A DNA stretch of 44,695 nucleotides from Pelargonium nanum (taxonomy: Eukaryota; Streptophyta; Magnoliopsida; Geraniales; Geraniaceae), in NCBI GenBank assembly GCA_036897485.1, contig JAYMTF010000215.1:1-44695 (forward strand), in the 5' to 3' direction. The notes beneath the pieces are model-generated. The model searched no databases and was not told where the DNA came from. It worked only from the letters and a program-made list of their open reading frames with translations. Positions 33,399-44,558 of the stretch are shown in pieces. Positions within the stretch are counted from its first letter, which is position 1. Each line of letters starts with the position of its first letter. The position numbers were made by a program, and so were the translations under genes.

Positions 33399-35743
33399 AT
33401 GGCAAATTCTGGGCTTCCAAATCCAAGGGTTTCTGCAACTGCGACATTGGCCTCATTCCAATTCCAGCAGCACCACTCTTTTAGCACCTCGCATTCTCTT
33501 CCACTTTCTCTCGTCAAGGTTTTGTGTTTTACTCTACATTTGCTTTCTATACATGTAATTGACATGTACATGTACATTCACATTTATATTCCAACTGGGT
33601 TTCATGCCTAGACTCCCAAGTCCTCACCTTTTTGATAGGCCTTTTCAATTTTTGTTGAACATTTGGAGTTTCCGGTTCTGGGTTTTGTAGAAAACAATCT
33701 ATTTGTAAGATTTTACTTTTCAGATTTGAGTCCATATTCTTGAATTCATTTCAAATTTCAGTATTTCTCTTACCCACTTACTGGTTGTTGAAGAAGAATT
33801 TAAGTTCATGGTTTCATTTCCCTATTTTTTCTTACCCAAAATGTATTTTCCAATTTTATCTGGTAAGTTGATAGTTGATGGCAATTTAGGCATATAGCTC
33901 ATGCAGTGGCTCTGTCTTTTGAAGGGTGTGGGACTCTGAAATTTTACAAGTTTAGTGGTTTCCTTATTTGTTATCACCATCTTGTGTCTTCTATGGCCAC
34001 TACTTTCTTTATTATGCTGCTATTCAGAGTTAAATGAGTATGGTTTTGTACATTTGTGTAGCTGTGATTAGGTCATATTATCTTATCTTTATTCGTTTTC
34101 TTCGAATATAGCATAACTTATTTTGTCTAGTTGCTTTCCAGTATAGCCTAGCATAATTGAATAGCATCTCGGTGCCTAGGTGGTTGCTTATGCTACTGTG
34201 TATCAAAAGATTCAATGATGGTTAGATAAATGAGGATGTCATAGACGTTTATACTTTATTTGTAAGAGAACTAGAACTGAATCTGTTTACTATGAACTGG
34301 CATTTAGATATTTAGTTGCAACATCGAATTCGAGGATCTGAAGGTAGTAAAGTTGAGAAGCTGATTGCTTGTTACTGATCTGAAGTCTACGACAGACTTT
34401 GTTTGCAAGGCTGACTTAATGTACATTGCTGCAAACAATTTGTATTTGTAATAGTGTCTGTGTTTGGCCCGTGCCTCATTGATTAATTTATATTTCCATC
34501 TAAATTCTCATTTATAATACATTGGATCAAACAGATTATTGAAAATTTAATATTTCATGTAAGTTGTTATCTTTCCATCAAGCAGATCATAGAAGTACAG
34601 CTTCATTTGTTTTTGTTTCAGAATCAGAATTACTTAGGATTGTGTTTGGGAACATTGATTTGGTTTAAAATTTGGGATATGAAATGTTGTATTTCAAATA
34701 CAAATATAATGTTTGAGAAATCATAGAATTTCAAATGACAAGATAGGAGTTGTCATTTGAAATCCCATGCATGTTGTAGGTATGTTTTGATTGCTATTGA
34801 TTTGACTCAAATCTAAATCCAAATTCCTTTGAGTATCCAAACACTTCATTTGGCTCAAATCCAGGTGTTTTGTGCAAAGTGCTTGTTTTGCTTCATTGCT
34901 TAGCTTTATTGATGAATGAATAAAGCAATTCCTGTATAGATTTGGTGAACATTTACATATTGGTTTAGGTTCTTCATTGGGGATTATTTGATTCCTAAAA
35001 AAAAAAACCAGATAAGCGAACTGGTCATTTACAGGTTTCGTGCTATGGCCATGTGAACCAGAAGTTTCTTTGCTAGTTTTCCTTTCTTAATGTAGGCAAT
35101 TGCTACCACAGTTAGGGGACTGGTTACTTGGTCGGTTCCTTAAAAGTACAAACATGTAGCATAGTATAAGTTAACAATATCTTCTTACATCGTGTAGGTA
35201 GGTTTTAAGAACTATGGAGGTGAAGGATCTATAAGATTAAGATACAAAACATCGGATGGTAGAGACGCAAAATGCGGTTGCCATCAATCAAATGGGATCA
35301 CAGAAGAAGCCGAGCATTTTCCTGAACCTGTAAATCAAGAAAAAGAGGGATTTCTCTGCAACGCTATAAACATGAGGTTGTCAGAACGTTTAAGCTTGGC
35401 GTGGAAGATTCTATTCCCATCAGCAACTGCAAGAAGAAACTCAAATGCAAGAATTGCCAAGCAGCGACTGAAGATGATTCTATTTTCCGATAGATGTGCA
35501 GTTAGTGATGAGGCAAAGCAAAAGATTGTGGGCAATGTTGTGAACGCCTTGTCTGATTTTGTGGAGATAGACTCCCACGAGAAGGTCCAGCTAGGAGTCT
35601 CGACAGACGTGGATATGGGGACTCTGTACTCCATCACAGTGCCTGTCCGGCGAGTGAAGCCTGTGTATCAAGAGGAGGATAACTTTGAGGAGGCCGTAAC
35701 AAATATCAGACACGAAGATACCTCGGAAAATGCTGACACTTGA
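33399..35743 (+). CDS. MINE1: MinE, plastid division-site topological specificity factor
   Basis: Two exons, 33399-33518 (40 codons) and 35198-35743 (181 codons plus stop), giving 221 aa. The phase-0 join is LVK|VGFKNYGG. The first exon is Ser/Thr-rich with no acidic residues, as in a chloroplast transit peptide. From residue 92 the conserved plant sequence FLCNAINM, ERLSLAWKILFPSATARR, NARIAKQRLKMILFSDR, SDEAKQKIVGNVVNALSDF and YSITVPVRRVKP covers the MinD-interacting helix and the topological specificity domain. In chloroplasts MinE displaces MinD from the envelope, which places the FtsZ ring at mid-plastid. The length is close to Arabidopsis MinE1 (229 aa), with a slightly shorter, different acidic tail. 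The gene sits between the ENODL pair and BFA1; no shared regulation is implied. Confidence 0.96.
34632..34850. mobile_element. Possible MITE in the MinE intron
   Basis: The 1.68-kb MinE intron (33519-35197) contains a segment starting GGATTGTGTTTGGGA and ending GAGTATCCAAACACTTC. The reverse-complemented right end, GAAGTGTTTGGATACTC, resembles the left end around GTGTTTGG. Such 'GTGTTTGG' termini are frequent in plant Harbinger and hAT MITEs. It encloses a perfect 14-bp hairpin at 34728-34763. I could not define a target-site duplication. Confidence 0.45.
34728..34763. repeat. Perfect 14-bp inverted repeat
   Basis: ATTTCAAATGACAA (34728-34741) is the exact reverse complement of TTGTCATTTGAAAT (34750-34763), with an 8-base loop. 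It lies in the MinE intron, inside the candidate MITE. Confidence 0.9.
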
Positions 35744-37261
35744 TTACCTGCATGGAAAATTGTTAGTACCTGTTTTCTTGGCTAGTAAGGATTATGATAT
35801 AAATGGCTTAACCATAAACAATCAAATGTGACCAGAGATAGGATGAAACAGAATGTAGCTATTGGTAAGCAACCAGTTGAGTCTTATACCAGTGCAATTT
35901 CATCTTCACAGAATTACACACACCAAACTCCAATATTGGGTTTACTTAGTTAGTGTTTGATTTTTTTATGGATCTTTATTGGCTGAAAATTTAAATTAGA
36001 TAAACATTAAGAGGGATAATGTTGGGGTTTGAAGGAGCAGCTTTCAAACACCACGCCATTTGTTGTGAGAAGGGATGCTAATCATAGAGAACGGGAGTAG
36101 AAATGTTCAATCCCTTCTCCATCCAAGGGGTATATATACTCACAAACCAATGAGGTGGCAACGCGTGATTGGTTAATGAATATGTGAGATCTATCTTGAG
36201 TCTTATTGTGAGCTTAAATCTTACCCTCTCTGGTCAGCCGTCCGTGAGCGTCAAGTGAGTTTGGGACCTTTGTGTGCTCTTCAAACATCACGAGTAGGAT
36301 GCAAACTCCTACAAACGCTTACCACTCTAGATAGCGTCGTACTATCCTAACGAGGTGAGAGGTCTTGAATGTTTCCCGTGAGACAGAGAGCTTTGAATAT
36401 GTCTCAGTGATGCATATAGTCTTAAGTAATAAGAACTTGGTTCCTTGGACTTGGAGGCCAAGAGAGTTTAGGCACCTTAGAGAAGTTGGTGATTCCTTAT
36501 TGGCGCTAAGTCCCTTAGATATGTATGACTTGTATGAGCTTCTTTGGGGACTAAGTTTTGAGGGAGTCGCCATGAGGCATGAGAGTCTTCTTCGCAAGGG
36601 TCAACCTTTCGACATGTAGTATGTGGATTGACTTCACCATTAATTTTTTTACGATTGAAGTGACGCTTTAGATGTCACGTGTTGTCTTATCGTCCGACCA
36701 TTTAACTTGTGAATTTTCATATGTTATCACATAGCAATAATAAATTAGCTCATTATTCATCAACTCTAAAATAAAAATAGGATTTATCAAAACCCAAACA
36801 AATAACACTAATCTCAAAAACAATATTTTCATATAATCATATACATTTCTTATATTGCAAGTCTCTTTGTGAAATTGCTATTTATAATAATATTAATGAT
36901 CTAGCAATTGACATGAACAAGAGTTAAAAAACAATCGTTTTTAATGGAAATTCATAACAACAGAAAGAAAATAGAGAAGAACGTTTGCGTTCGATCCTCG
37001 CTCAACAAACTCCTGAGGAGAGGGGCGAGGTTTAACTATGACTTAACACCGAATGAGGATTAATTCAGATATGATAAAACGGCTTAAAGGTGTCAACTGC
37101 AAGTTTACGAGTCCGGTTAGGAACATCATAGTTTAGACAGAAAAAAAAAAAAACAATTTTAACTTAATTTTTAAATCTCATCATTTGTCCTTGGAGGGAT
37201 AAGATATATATCTATTCTTCGTCCACACTGAGACCTCACAAAACTCCGTCTGTTCTGTTCC
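35744..37261. other. Intergenic between MinE and BFA1
   Basis: 1.5 kb. The first 250 bp should hold the MinE 3' UTR. 36010-36640 is less AT-rich, starts near TGTTGGGGTTTG, and has a TATATATAC box at about 36130; it may be an LTR relic. Its 84-codon frame (36365-36619) matches nothing I know. An A-run sits at about 37140-37153. The BFA1 promoter occupies the right end. Confidence 0.45.
37198..37212 (+). promoter_or_regulatory. I-box (GATAAGATA) merged with TATA box of BFA1
   Basis: GATAAGATATATATC lies 50-64 bp before the BFA1 ATG. GATAAG is the I-box core common in light-regulated promoters of plastid-protein genes, and the overlapping TATATAT could serve as the TATA box. The spacing would give a very short leader. 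Inference from motif and position only. Confidence 0.4.
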
Positions 37262-40200
37262 ATGGCCTCACTTCACTGTTCTCTCTCACTCCCTCCGGTG
37301 ACCAAACGCCTTAATCCCAAAAATATCCAACCCATACCCACAAATTTTCGCTACCCAAAACCATTTTCATCACCGACTTCACCACGCCGGAGCCTCAGAA
37401 CCCGAGCCACGGCCTCGCCTTCCTCCTCCGCAACCGCAAGCTTAACCCAAGAAGATGAGCAGCAACAGCAAGCCGATGAGACCGCCATGAGCATCGACAA
37501 TCTGCACCGTTTCTTCGACCTCAATATGGGAAAATGGACTGGTTCTTTTCATGTGGGTACCCCAAATTCTCAACCTTCTCAATTTGCTTTCAAAATCTTG
37601 ACTTTATTGTGTTTCTGATTTCCCTGCAATTTCTTGGATGGGATTTTGTGGTGTTCTTGTTCGTCAAGTTTTTGGGCTTTTAGTGATGATTGGTTTTTGC
37701 AGCAATTTGATGCCAATGGGAGGCTTTTGCATAAAATCAGTACGAGGCTTTCAGTGAGTTCTTATGGGGAAGATGATCTGATCAGTCTCATTCAAACGTA
37801 AGCTTCTAAATATAATATAGTCTTCTCTTTCTTTTGTATTTCTTTTGAATTGTTAGTTCAACATTTGCTAGTAGTAAAATGCTAGTGGTTTTTGGTGGCA
37901 TTGTTGAGAGATTTATCAACTAAATATCCAAGTGATGAGCTTGGGTTGGAACTCAATTTGTACAACATTGCTCTGATTAGTTTTAAATTTCTTATTTGTT
38001 ATGAGTGTTAATAATGTATTGAGGTAAGCTCTTGGTTACTTCTAGTGATGATGGTTGAGCTTATCAGATTTTAGCTTCTTCTTTTTATATTTAAATTCAT
38101 GGAGTTTCTCATATATAAGATAAAATAATTGTGTTTTTATATATTTGAAGACATACTATGTTTTCTTTTTTCTTTCTCTACAAAGATATACGGTGAACTA
38201 TATATTATAAACTCTACCCCTAGGACTATATATTTAAAGTATGAAAAAAGTACGAAATGAAGGGTAAAATCTGACATACACCCTAAATAAAGATTAGTGA
38301 GATAAAGAGGATGGGTATCAGCTGTAGAGGGTAGGAGTTTCATGAAATGGTCGTATTTTATTTACTGTAATTCATTATTTTAGTTGGTGCTTATTATTGA
38401 TAATTCCCGACTCATAAATTTTACACATATTTGATGGTTTAGTCACTCTAGTGATAAAAAAATATATGGCTTTGACAGGTCCTGTTATAATTAATTTTTT
38501 TAGGGGTGGAGTCCCAAATGGAAAGTAAATATTACTCCCTCCGTCTCCAAATGAGTCTCCGCTTTCTTTCTTTCTTTCTTGTTGTTGTTGTTGTTGTTGT
38601 TGTAAAACTTATAGATAGATGTCCTTATATTGCTTTGTACTTATAACAAACTCAAGTAGTTCTAACTAACTTATTGTAATGATATTATTGTTAGTTCATG
38701 TATAACTAACTTACAAGGAAAAAAAAAAGATGATACACATTTGGGTAAATTTTTAAGAAAAAGTCGGCACTCATTTTTGGACAGTGTGAGTAATACAATT
38801 TTGTTTTACATCAATATTCTAGTTTGTTTCAAAGGAAAAATGGTACCCGAGTGATAATAATGTTGTTAAGTACATGATACCTTGTGGCTGTATTTGATAT
38901 GCTAAATGTTTGATATATAGGCACCGGCACCAATCTTTTTTTATACCGTGTCCTTTCTTTTCCTCCTTGAAGTGAAAAAACTATATGCTAATACCAGCTT
39001 ACTTACTGTATTTTACTGAATTATTTGCTCTAGGTAACTCTCTTATTCTGGTGCTTAATCTGTATTACTCTGTAGGCTATACATAAAGCAGCCTGTATCA
39101 ACTACTTCGGTTTCTGGAGACAATGAGGAGCCAGAATGGGCAGAGTACAAAATCAAAGAAACCAACATGTTCACCGTAGACAAATACCAGCATGTGAGTT
39201 GTAATACATTGAAATTTTAATAGGCAGTTGGGCTATCTGCTCTGGAAAAATAGCTTGTGGCTTACTTTTTTGTAGTCACATTGTATTCTATTGATATCAT
39301 TATGACTAGTCTGCAGATTGGTTTTTTCCCGAATGAGAGAGCATTTGCTCTAAGGTACCAGACAGCAGGAATGCTAGAAAATATTTTAAGGCAAGGGGTG
39401 CTGGGGGAAGATGACACAGAAGAAGAATCACCTAAGTGAGTGATACTTTCCATGAAAAGGATGTTCCTCATGCATCAATTAATATCGAATGAAGTTTTAA
39501 CTGCAATATTTTTGAACGAGCCATATTATATTGTTCTTGCACATTGAGGAGTGAAGCCAACTCAGAATACACATGATAAAAGATGTTACATCTTTTTCAT
39601 ACTATTTAGGGCACGTAGGTTAGTAAATTATAGTATTGTGTATCCAGCTTTTCAGGGAAAAATTTATAATGTGCAAAACGAAGTGATGCATAATGCCAAT
39701 TACAAGGCTTGTCTTTACTGTGATAAGTGATATCTTTCTCTTTGCTCATCCATATGATATTAATGGGTGCTATGTGACATATTTCTATTTATTTACAATT
39801 TCTTCACTTATCCTGAAATGGTCCAACAATTCTAGTGCTTACTTTCAATATTGCCTTTCCATGCAGAAATCTTAAGCTCCCCTCTCTTAGGCCTTCTATA
39901 GTATGCGAGAATTGCCTGTATTCGGGAAAAGATTTGCGGGCAAGAGTGTTTCATATAATGGACCCAAAAGGAGTTTTAGAAATGCTTCTTATCTTCCTTG
40001 AGGAAAGAGGAAATGGGGTGGTTTCTCACCCTTCACTTGACGATTCTGTGGTAAGTTCAACCAATAATTTGACCAGTTAGCATTTGCTTAAGCTCGCCAT
40101 TGGTATGTTATGATTTGTTAGTAAGAACGTCTTACTGAGTTTTGTAATATTTATCTATTGGTTGCAGGAAGACACTAACAGGGTCATACCATTTCTTGGT

Positions 40201-41219
40201 AACTGGAAAGGTCATTCTATAACAAAACGCAGTGGTGTTTATGGAGCTACAATTGCTGAAGCTGATACAAATGCATTACTTGAAATGGATGATAGTGGTC
40301 AGCTGATTCAGGTACGTCACACTTCAACCTGCCCTCTAGAGGAAAACGTTGCAGATTGGATTTCTGCTGCATGAAATTATTGATAATGGAGTCTTTAAAG
40401 GAATTTCCAAACAATGATTAGTCACCTATACTTAAATTCATTTTTAAGCTTTCAACATGCTAAAAATAAAGTCTAGACCTATTCGAATTCTTTGAAATTG
40501 GTCTTGGGAAGATACCTTTTATACTACTAAAAAATTTGTCACTACTAATCTGTGGAGCATGCAACTAAGATCCAATGATACTCTGAGCTGCTAAGTTGCT
40601 TCCATCCAACTCCTGGAAAAATATCCATTGTCATGGAACACGACTTCCTCTTTCCCGACTCCATTCTAGTTCGCCTTTGGAATGGGTCAGTTGAATTATA
40701 TTTGTAGGAAAAGTTAAAAAGGGCCGATCAAGTGTGCATTCTTGCACCTCCTCTATGACCGACCTCTAGTCACAGGCCAGCTAACATACCATTGTGCTAA
40801 GGCTCACCCTCAATTACAGGCGCGGTTAAATTGAATTATTGGGATTCAATGAATGTGTTTATTTTGGATATTCGCGGTCAACATTACTGAGTCAAGATTT
40901 TAATTCCCTTTGTACTTGTGTGTATCAGGATATTTATACGACAGTGATAGGCAACGATGTCACGACAAATGTAAGATGGACAGGTACGATGTCAGACAAC
41001 CTGATCACATTTGACGGAGGGTACCAGATGACATTATTACCCGGAGGGATGTACATGGGATGCCCTAGTGATGTGGCAAAGAGTATTCAAGAATTCAACT
41101 CCTTCCACTTGGAGTTCTGTTGGCTCGAGGGACCTGGCAAGAGACAGAGACTGGTTCGCACATTCGATGCTGAAGGCATGGCCGTCTCTTCCACCTATTT
41201 TTCTGAGATCAAAATGTGA
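37262..41219 (+). CDS. BFA1: BFA1, chloroplast ATP synthase assembly factor (DUF3598)
   Basis: Seven exons: 37262-37552, 37703-37797, 39076-39193, 39317-39435, 39867-40050, 40168-40311 and 40929-41219, giving 413 aa. All borders are GT-AG and every join keeps frame (e.g. GSFH|QFDANG, QT|LYIKQP, DSV|EDTNRV, LIQ|DIYTTV). Residues 1-60 are rich in Ser, Pro and Arg, as in a plastid transit peptide. The mature protein carries the DUF3598 lipocalin-like beta-barrel features: LNMGKWTGSFH, FFPNERAFALRYQ, PFLGNWKGHSITKRSGVYG and FDGGYQMTLLPGGMYMGCP. In Arabidopsis, BFA1 (At3g29185) acts in the stroma in assembly of the CF1 head, interacting with its subunits. Length is close to the family's usual size. 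Introns 2 (1.28 kb) and 6 (617 bp) are the largest; intron 2 holds a Stowaway MITE. Confidence 0.95.
38535..38790. mobile_element. Stowaway-type (Tc1/mariner) MITE in BFA1 intron 2
   Basis: The left end CTCCCTCCGTCTCCAAATGA is the classic Stowaway terminus. The reverse complement of the right end, CTCACACTGTCCAAAAATGA, is a mutated version of the same, and the similarity continues for about 34 bp (both read on through GAGT and CCG). TA dinucleotides flank both ends (38533-38534 and 38791-38792), as required for this superfamily. The 256-bp element contains a (CTTT)n and (GTT)n microsatellite near 38572-38602. It is non-coding and diverged, so it is an old insertion. Confidence 0.82.
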
Positions 41220-43855
41220 GTACTCTGTTTGACCTAAACAACGCTTTCGCATGATTATTGAAGAGAAACTCAAATGTTGCCGTGTTGGTTCACTTTTACT
41301 CTCATTTCATAGAATGATTGATTTTAACAGATAGATATGGAAATTGTTAATGTCAAGCTCAACAAGTTGCAGTGTTAGGCAAGAACATTAATGAATTCAC
41401 AAGTTGCTCAAGTTGCACACCACTCCACCCTTTTTATGTCAACAACGACACTGCACAACTTGGTTGCAACCACGTTTTTGTAGCTGCCAACAACCAATGA
41501 TTTATGTGTGCCCTCAACAGCAACTCTAGACCTCACCCCAGCGCAGCACAGAAAGGCCATTCATGGATCTTTTTGTATCCGTACAAGTATGGTTTAAATA
41601 TTAAATTTGGAACTAGGAGTTTACTAAGCTCTAAACCTATCTACTTCATGATTTTTTTTCCTTTTTGTGCACTTGAATCTTGTAGTGGTTAAGATCTCGA
41701 AGAAATTACAAGTACTGATCTTTGGATTATAGCCGACAATTTGGGATGCGTCATGTGACTTAGCACGAACACGACATGACATAACCGTGTTTGGACATGA
41801 CATATTTACAATTTTGTTGTGTTTTTGTTGAGTTGATAGAACATGCACGACACGATAATACGACTGAAGTTAAAATAATTTGTTAACGTCTGAAAATTGT
41901 AGCATTAGATAATCACTTGTTTTCATCTCATCTAATCTTTCTCGCCCGACCGTTATAATGTGTCTTAGGTAAGAGAGTGAAAGTAGAAACTAGGGACAAC
42001 ATCAAATTCAACACACATCATCTCTTGTTTAAGTAAAATTACGTGAACATGACACGTGAACATATTAATAAACATGTCGTTAGCACAAATTGTCAGCTAT
42101 TCTAAATAGAGAATGCTACGTGGATAGACGAAGACATTTTGATATATGTGTACATATGATGGCTGCGTGAGGGCCTGCGTGGTATAGATAATCATAATAT
42201 AATTTGTTCATCTCTCAATTTTAATGTGTCATGATACACAGTTGACTTCATGCTTAAAGTCTACTAGATAATTGTTGGCCAAAACATTAGTATTTTGTTT
42301 AGGCATTAAAATTTGTTAAATTCAGCAACTATCTTTGTCTCTAAATTTAGAGCAACATATATAAATATTAATTAATAACCCAAACCATTTTTGACTTGGA
42401 TCCTTTTTATAGTAATTTACTGGGTAGCTTTCAAGGTTGGAGTGGAGGCTAAGGTTTTAGACTTTAGCTGCCTTCTTTATTAATCATCAAATACTAGATG
42501 TTAAAATGGAGGACAAGTAATATAAACTAGTTAGATTTTCTTGAGATTCTTGATTCCCTTGTAAATCAAACACCAAAATAGATTTTATTATTTTTTGTTT
42601 ATTTATGAGAAGAGTAGTTTCATTTTATAGTAGCTAGCTTGAGCTTGAAATGGTTGGGATAGAGGTACCTAATCATATTTTTATCGCCCAACTCGAAATT
42701 GGTCAAATCGGATTCAAATCAAGTTTCTCAGGTAAAATTTTGGGTCGAATACATCCGTAAATTATTGTATTTTATGCTTACATTCCGAAACCGACTCTGA
42801 CCCAACCAAATCCGAACTCGACCTTTACAAACAAAGAGTGCCTTCATGCACTTTATAGACTGCCTCCAATTAAACACATTGCTTTATGCAGAGGTTGTTA
42901 TTATGGATCTATATGAAATAAAATATCTCTTCTTTTTGTGTTATGTTCAATGTATGGACCATTTTTAATCCTTATGTTTTATTGTAGCCTATAGACTTTT
43001 AAAGTGTAAATCCACCACCTATCCAAAGCTTCTCAATTTGTCCTGAAATGCCAAAATACCCCCAACATGTCTCTTATTTTTTCTCGTTTGGTGACAACAA
43101 AATATCTTTTTTAGGCATCGTTCTCGTTGAAGCCAATAATTAGTATCGTATTTTGGCACTTTTTGGTGCATGAGTTGCTTGAGACCTTTTTCCTGCTTGC
43201 TATTGTTCTCTCTTCGTGGAAACGTCGGATTCATCAAATGATGTTTTACGGGAAGTTCAAATACATGTGAGATAGATTCCGACAAACATTTGTTTATTTG
43301 TTTGGACCTAACTTATAAAACAATGTCCCTCCCGGTTAAAATCACCTCGAAACTTAAGTCAATATTATGTTTTCTCTGATTTGATCACTCTCTATCTCTG
43401 TCTGCGTGCGTGAGTGAGAGAGATTGTTGATCAATTGTATAAAGTCTTGTTACATGAAAAACATTATGAAATTTATTCAAATATATTTTTTATACAACAT
43501 AACTAAAACAATAAATTTCAAAAAAAAAAAAAAAAAAACTAAATGCATTCCACAATGATCTAGTTTTTAAAATGTTTGATTTAGACATTAACATAAGTTG
43601 AGCACTCATTTTAAATGGAACTAGTATTTTATTTTGTCTCAAATCAAAATTATAATAAGTCAAATGTACTCTAAGCTGCAAATTGTATTTTTATGTGTAG
43701 AAATCTTAGACGACATTTGAGTTGAAGACATTTAAAACAACGAGAAAAATATGTTATTGACACTACCATTAGTTTTATTACATTTTAGCAAAATACATGT
43801 GGAGTTGAAAAGAAGCTAGAGATATAATTGTTTTATTATTTTTACCGATCTAGCC
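41220..43855. other. Gene-free 3' flank of BFA1
   Basis: 2.6 kb of AT-rich sequence. The first 200-300 bp should be the BFA1 3' UTR. A segment at about 42650-42830 with ACTCGAAATTGG and CCGACTCTGACCC resembles interior sequence of hAT-type MITEs, but I could not find its ends. An A19 tract lies at 43520-43538. The minus-strand frame at 43019-43285 (88 codons) matches nothing known. Confidence 0.45.
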
Positions 43856-43864
43856 TCAATCTAT

Positions 43865-44014
43865 TTGTCTCCTAAGAGATGACGCAATGGTCAAGACACA
43901 CATATCTATGTGGGAAGTCGTGAGTTCAACTCCTACCTCGTTGGGTGGGGTGAGACTTTTGGATAAAAGGAAAGAACTACTCCTGTCGTGTAGCTCAACT
44001 GATAAAAAAAAACT
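43865..44014 (+). mobile_element. tRNA-derived SINE, copy 1
   Basis: The Pol III A box TGACGCAATGG (43880-43890) and B box AGTTCAACTCC (about 43923-43933) are spaced as in a tRNA promoter. The 3' part ends GTGTAGCTCAACT plus an A-rich tail. Near-identical 9-bp words TCAATCTAT (43856-43864) and TCAATTTAT (44015-44023) flank it as a likely target-site duplication. It has the same family ends as the two copies to its right and keeps the central GGGTGGGGTGAG block missing from copy 2. Confidence 0.75.
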
Positions 44015-44080
44015 TCAATTTATCAAATATAATTACTTATCTACCATTTTAATTTTTCTCTTCAAATACTCTCACAACTT

Positions 44081-44453
44081 ATTTATGATCAACAAATGAT
44101 TGTTGATATTCAATAACTAATCACAATCATAGGCCACCTAGGGGGTGGCGCAATGGTCAAGACACACATCTTCACGTGGAAGGTCGTGGGTTCAAATCCC
44201 ATTATCCCCTATTGTGTAGCTCAACTTTAAAATATATATATAAATTTGAAAAAAAAAATCACTATCATGGTAAATTGTCCTTTTGAAAAATTCTGATTCA
44301 CAAAATATAGCAAAAATATTCCACACCACATGAACTGATGAACAACCGACTTTTATGATTAAATTGTAAATTGTTCTTTTGAAAAATTACAGTCTAAATA
44401 ATAACAATTGACAATTTATTATCAACAAATGATTGTTGCTATTCAATAACTAA
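44081..44453. repeat. Nested pairs of direct repeats around SINE copy 2
   Basis: A 40-bp segment at 44081-44120 recurs at 44414-44453 with two mismatches, 333 bp away. Between them a 23-bp segment at 44270-44292 recurs at 44366-44388 with one mismatch. SINE copy 2 lies between the outer pair. This indicates local segmental duplication followed by, or together with, SINE insertion. Confidence 0.8.
44131..44257 (+). mobile_element. tRNA-derived SINE, copy 2 (internal deletion)
   Basis: The A box TGGCGCAATGG matches the Pol III consensus and the B box GGGTTCAAATCCC (from 44188) is near-perfect. The body ends GTGTAGCTCAACTT with an AT/A-rich tail. Direct repeats ATCACAATCAT (44120-44130) and ATCACTATCAT (44258-44268) match at 10 of 11 positions and delimit the insertion. 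About 40 bp between the B box and the 3' end are missing relative to copies 1 and 3. Confidence 0.82.
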
Positions 44454-44558
44454 TAGTTGAGCTTATACGTTCGGTTGTTACATCTATGTTTTAAACTTCT
44501 TATTTCTACATCAACTAACACTAACGTTTTAACTATAAACCATGTAGTGAACGCCTTG

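Noticed and set aside
36365..36619. 84-codon plus-strand frame between MinE and BFA1
   Set aside because: No known motif, lies within a suspected LTR-like block, and the antisense frame is equally open.
36980..37040. Possible SINE (GCGTTCGATCCTCGCTC resembles a B box)
   Set aside because: No A box upstream and no flanking duplication. The similarity is limited to about 10 bases.
43019..43285. 88-codon minus-strand frame
   Set aside because: Basic, Lys-rich translation without any family signature. No promoter or splice evidence.
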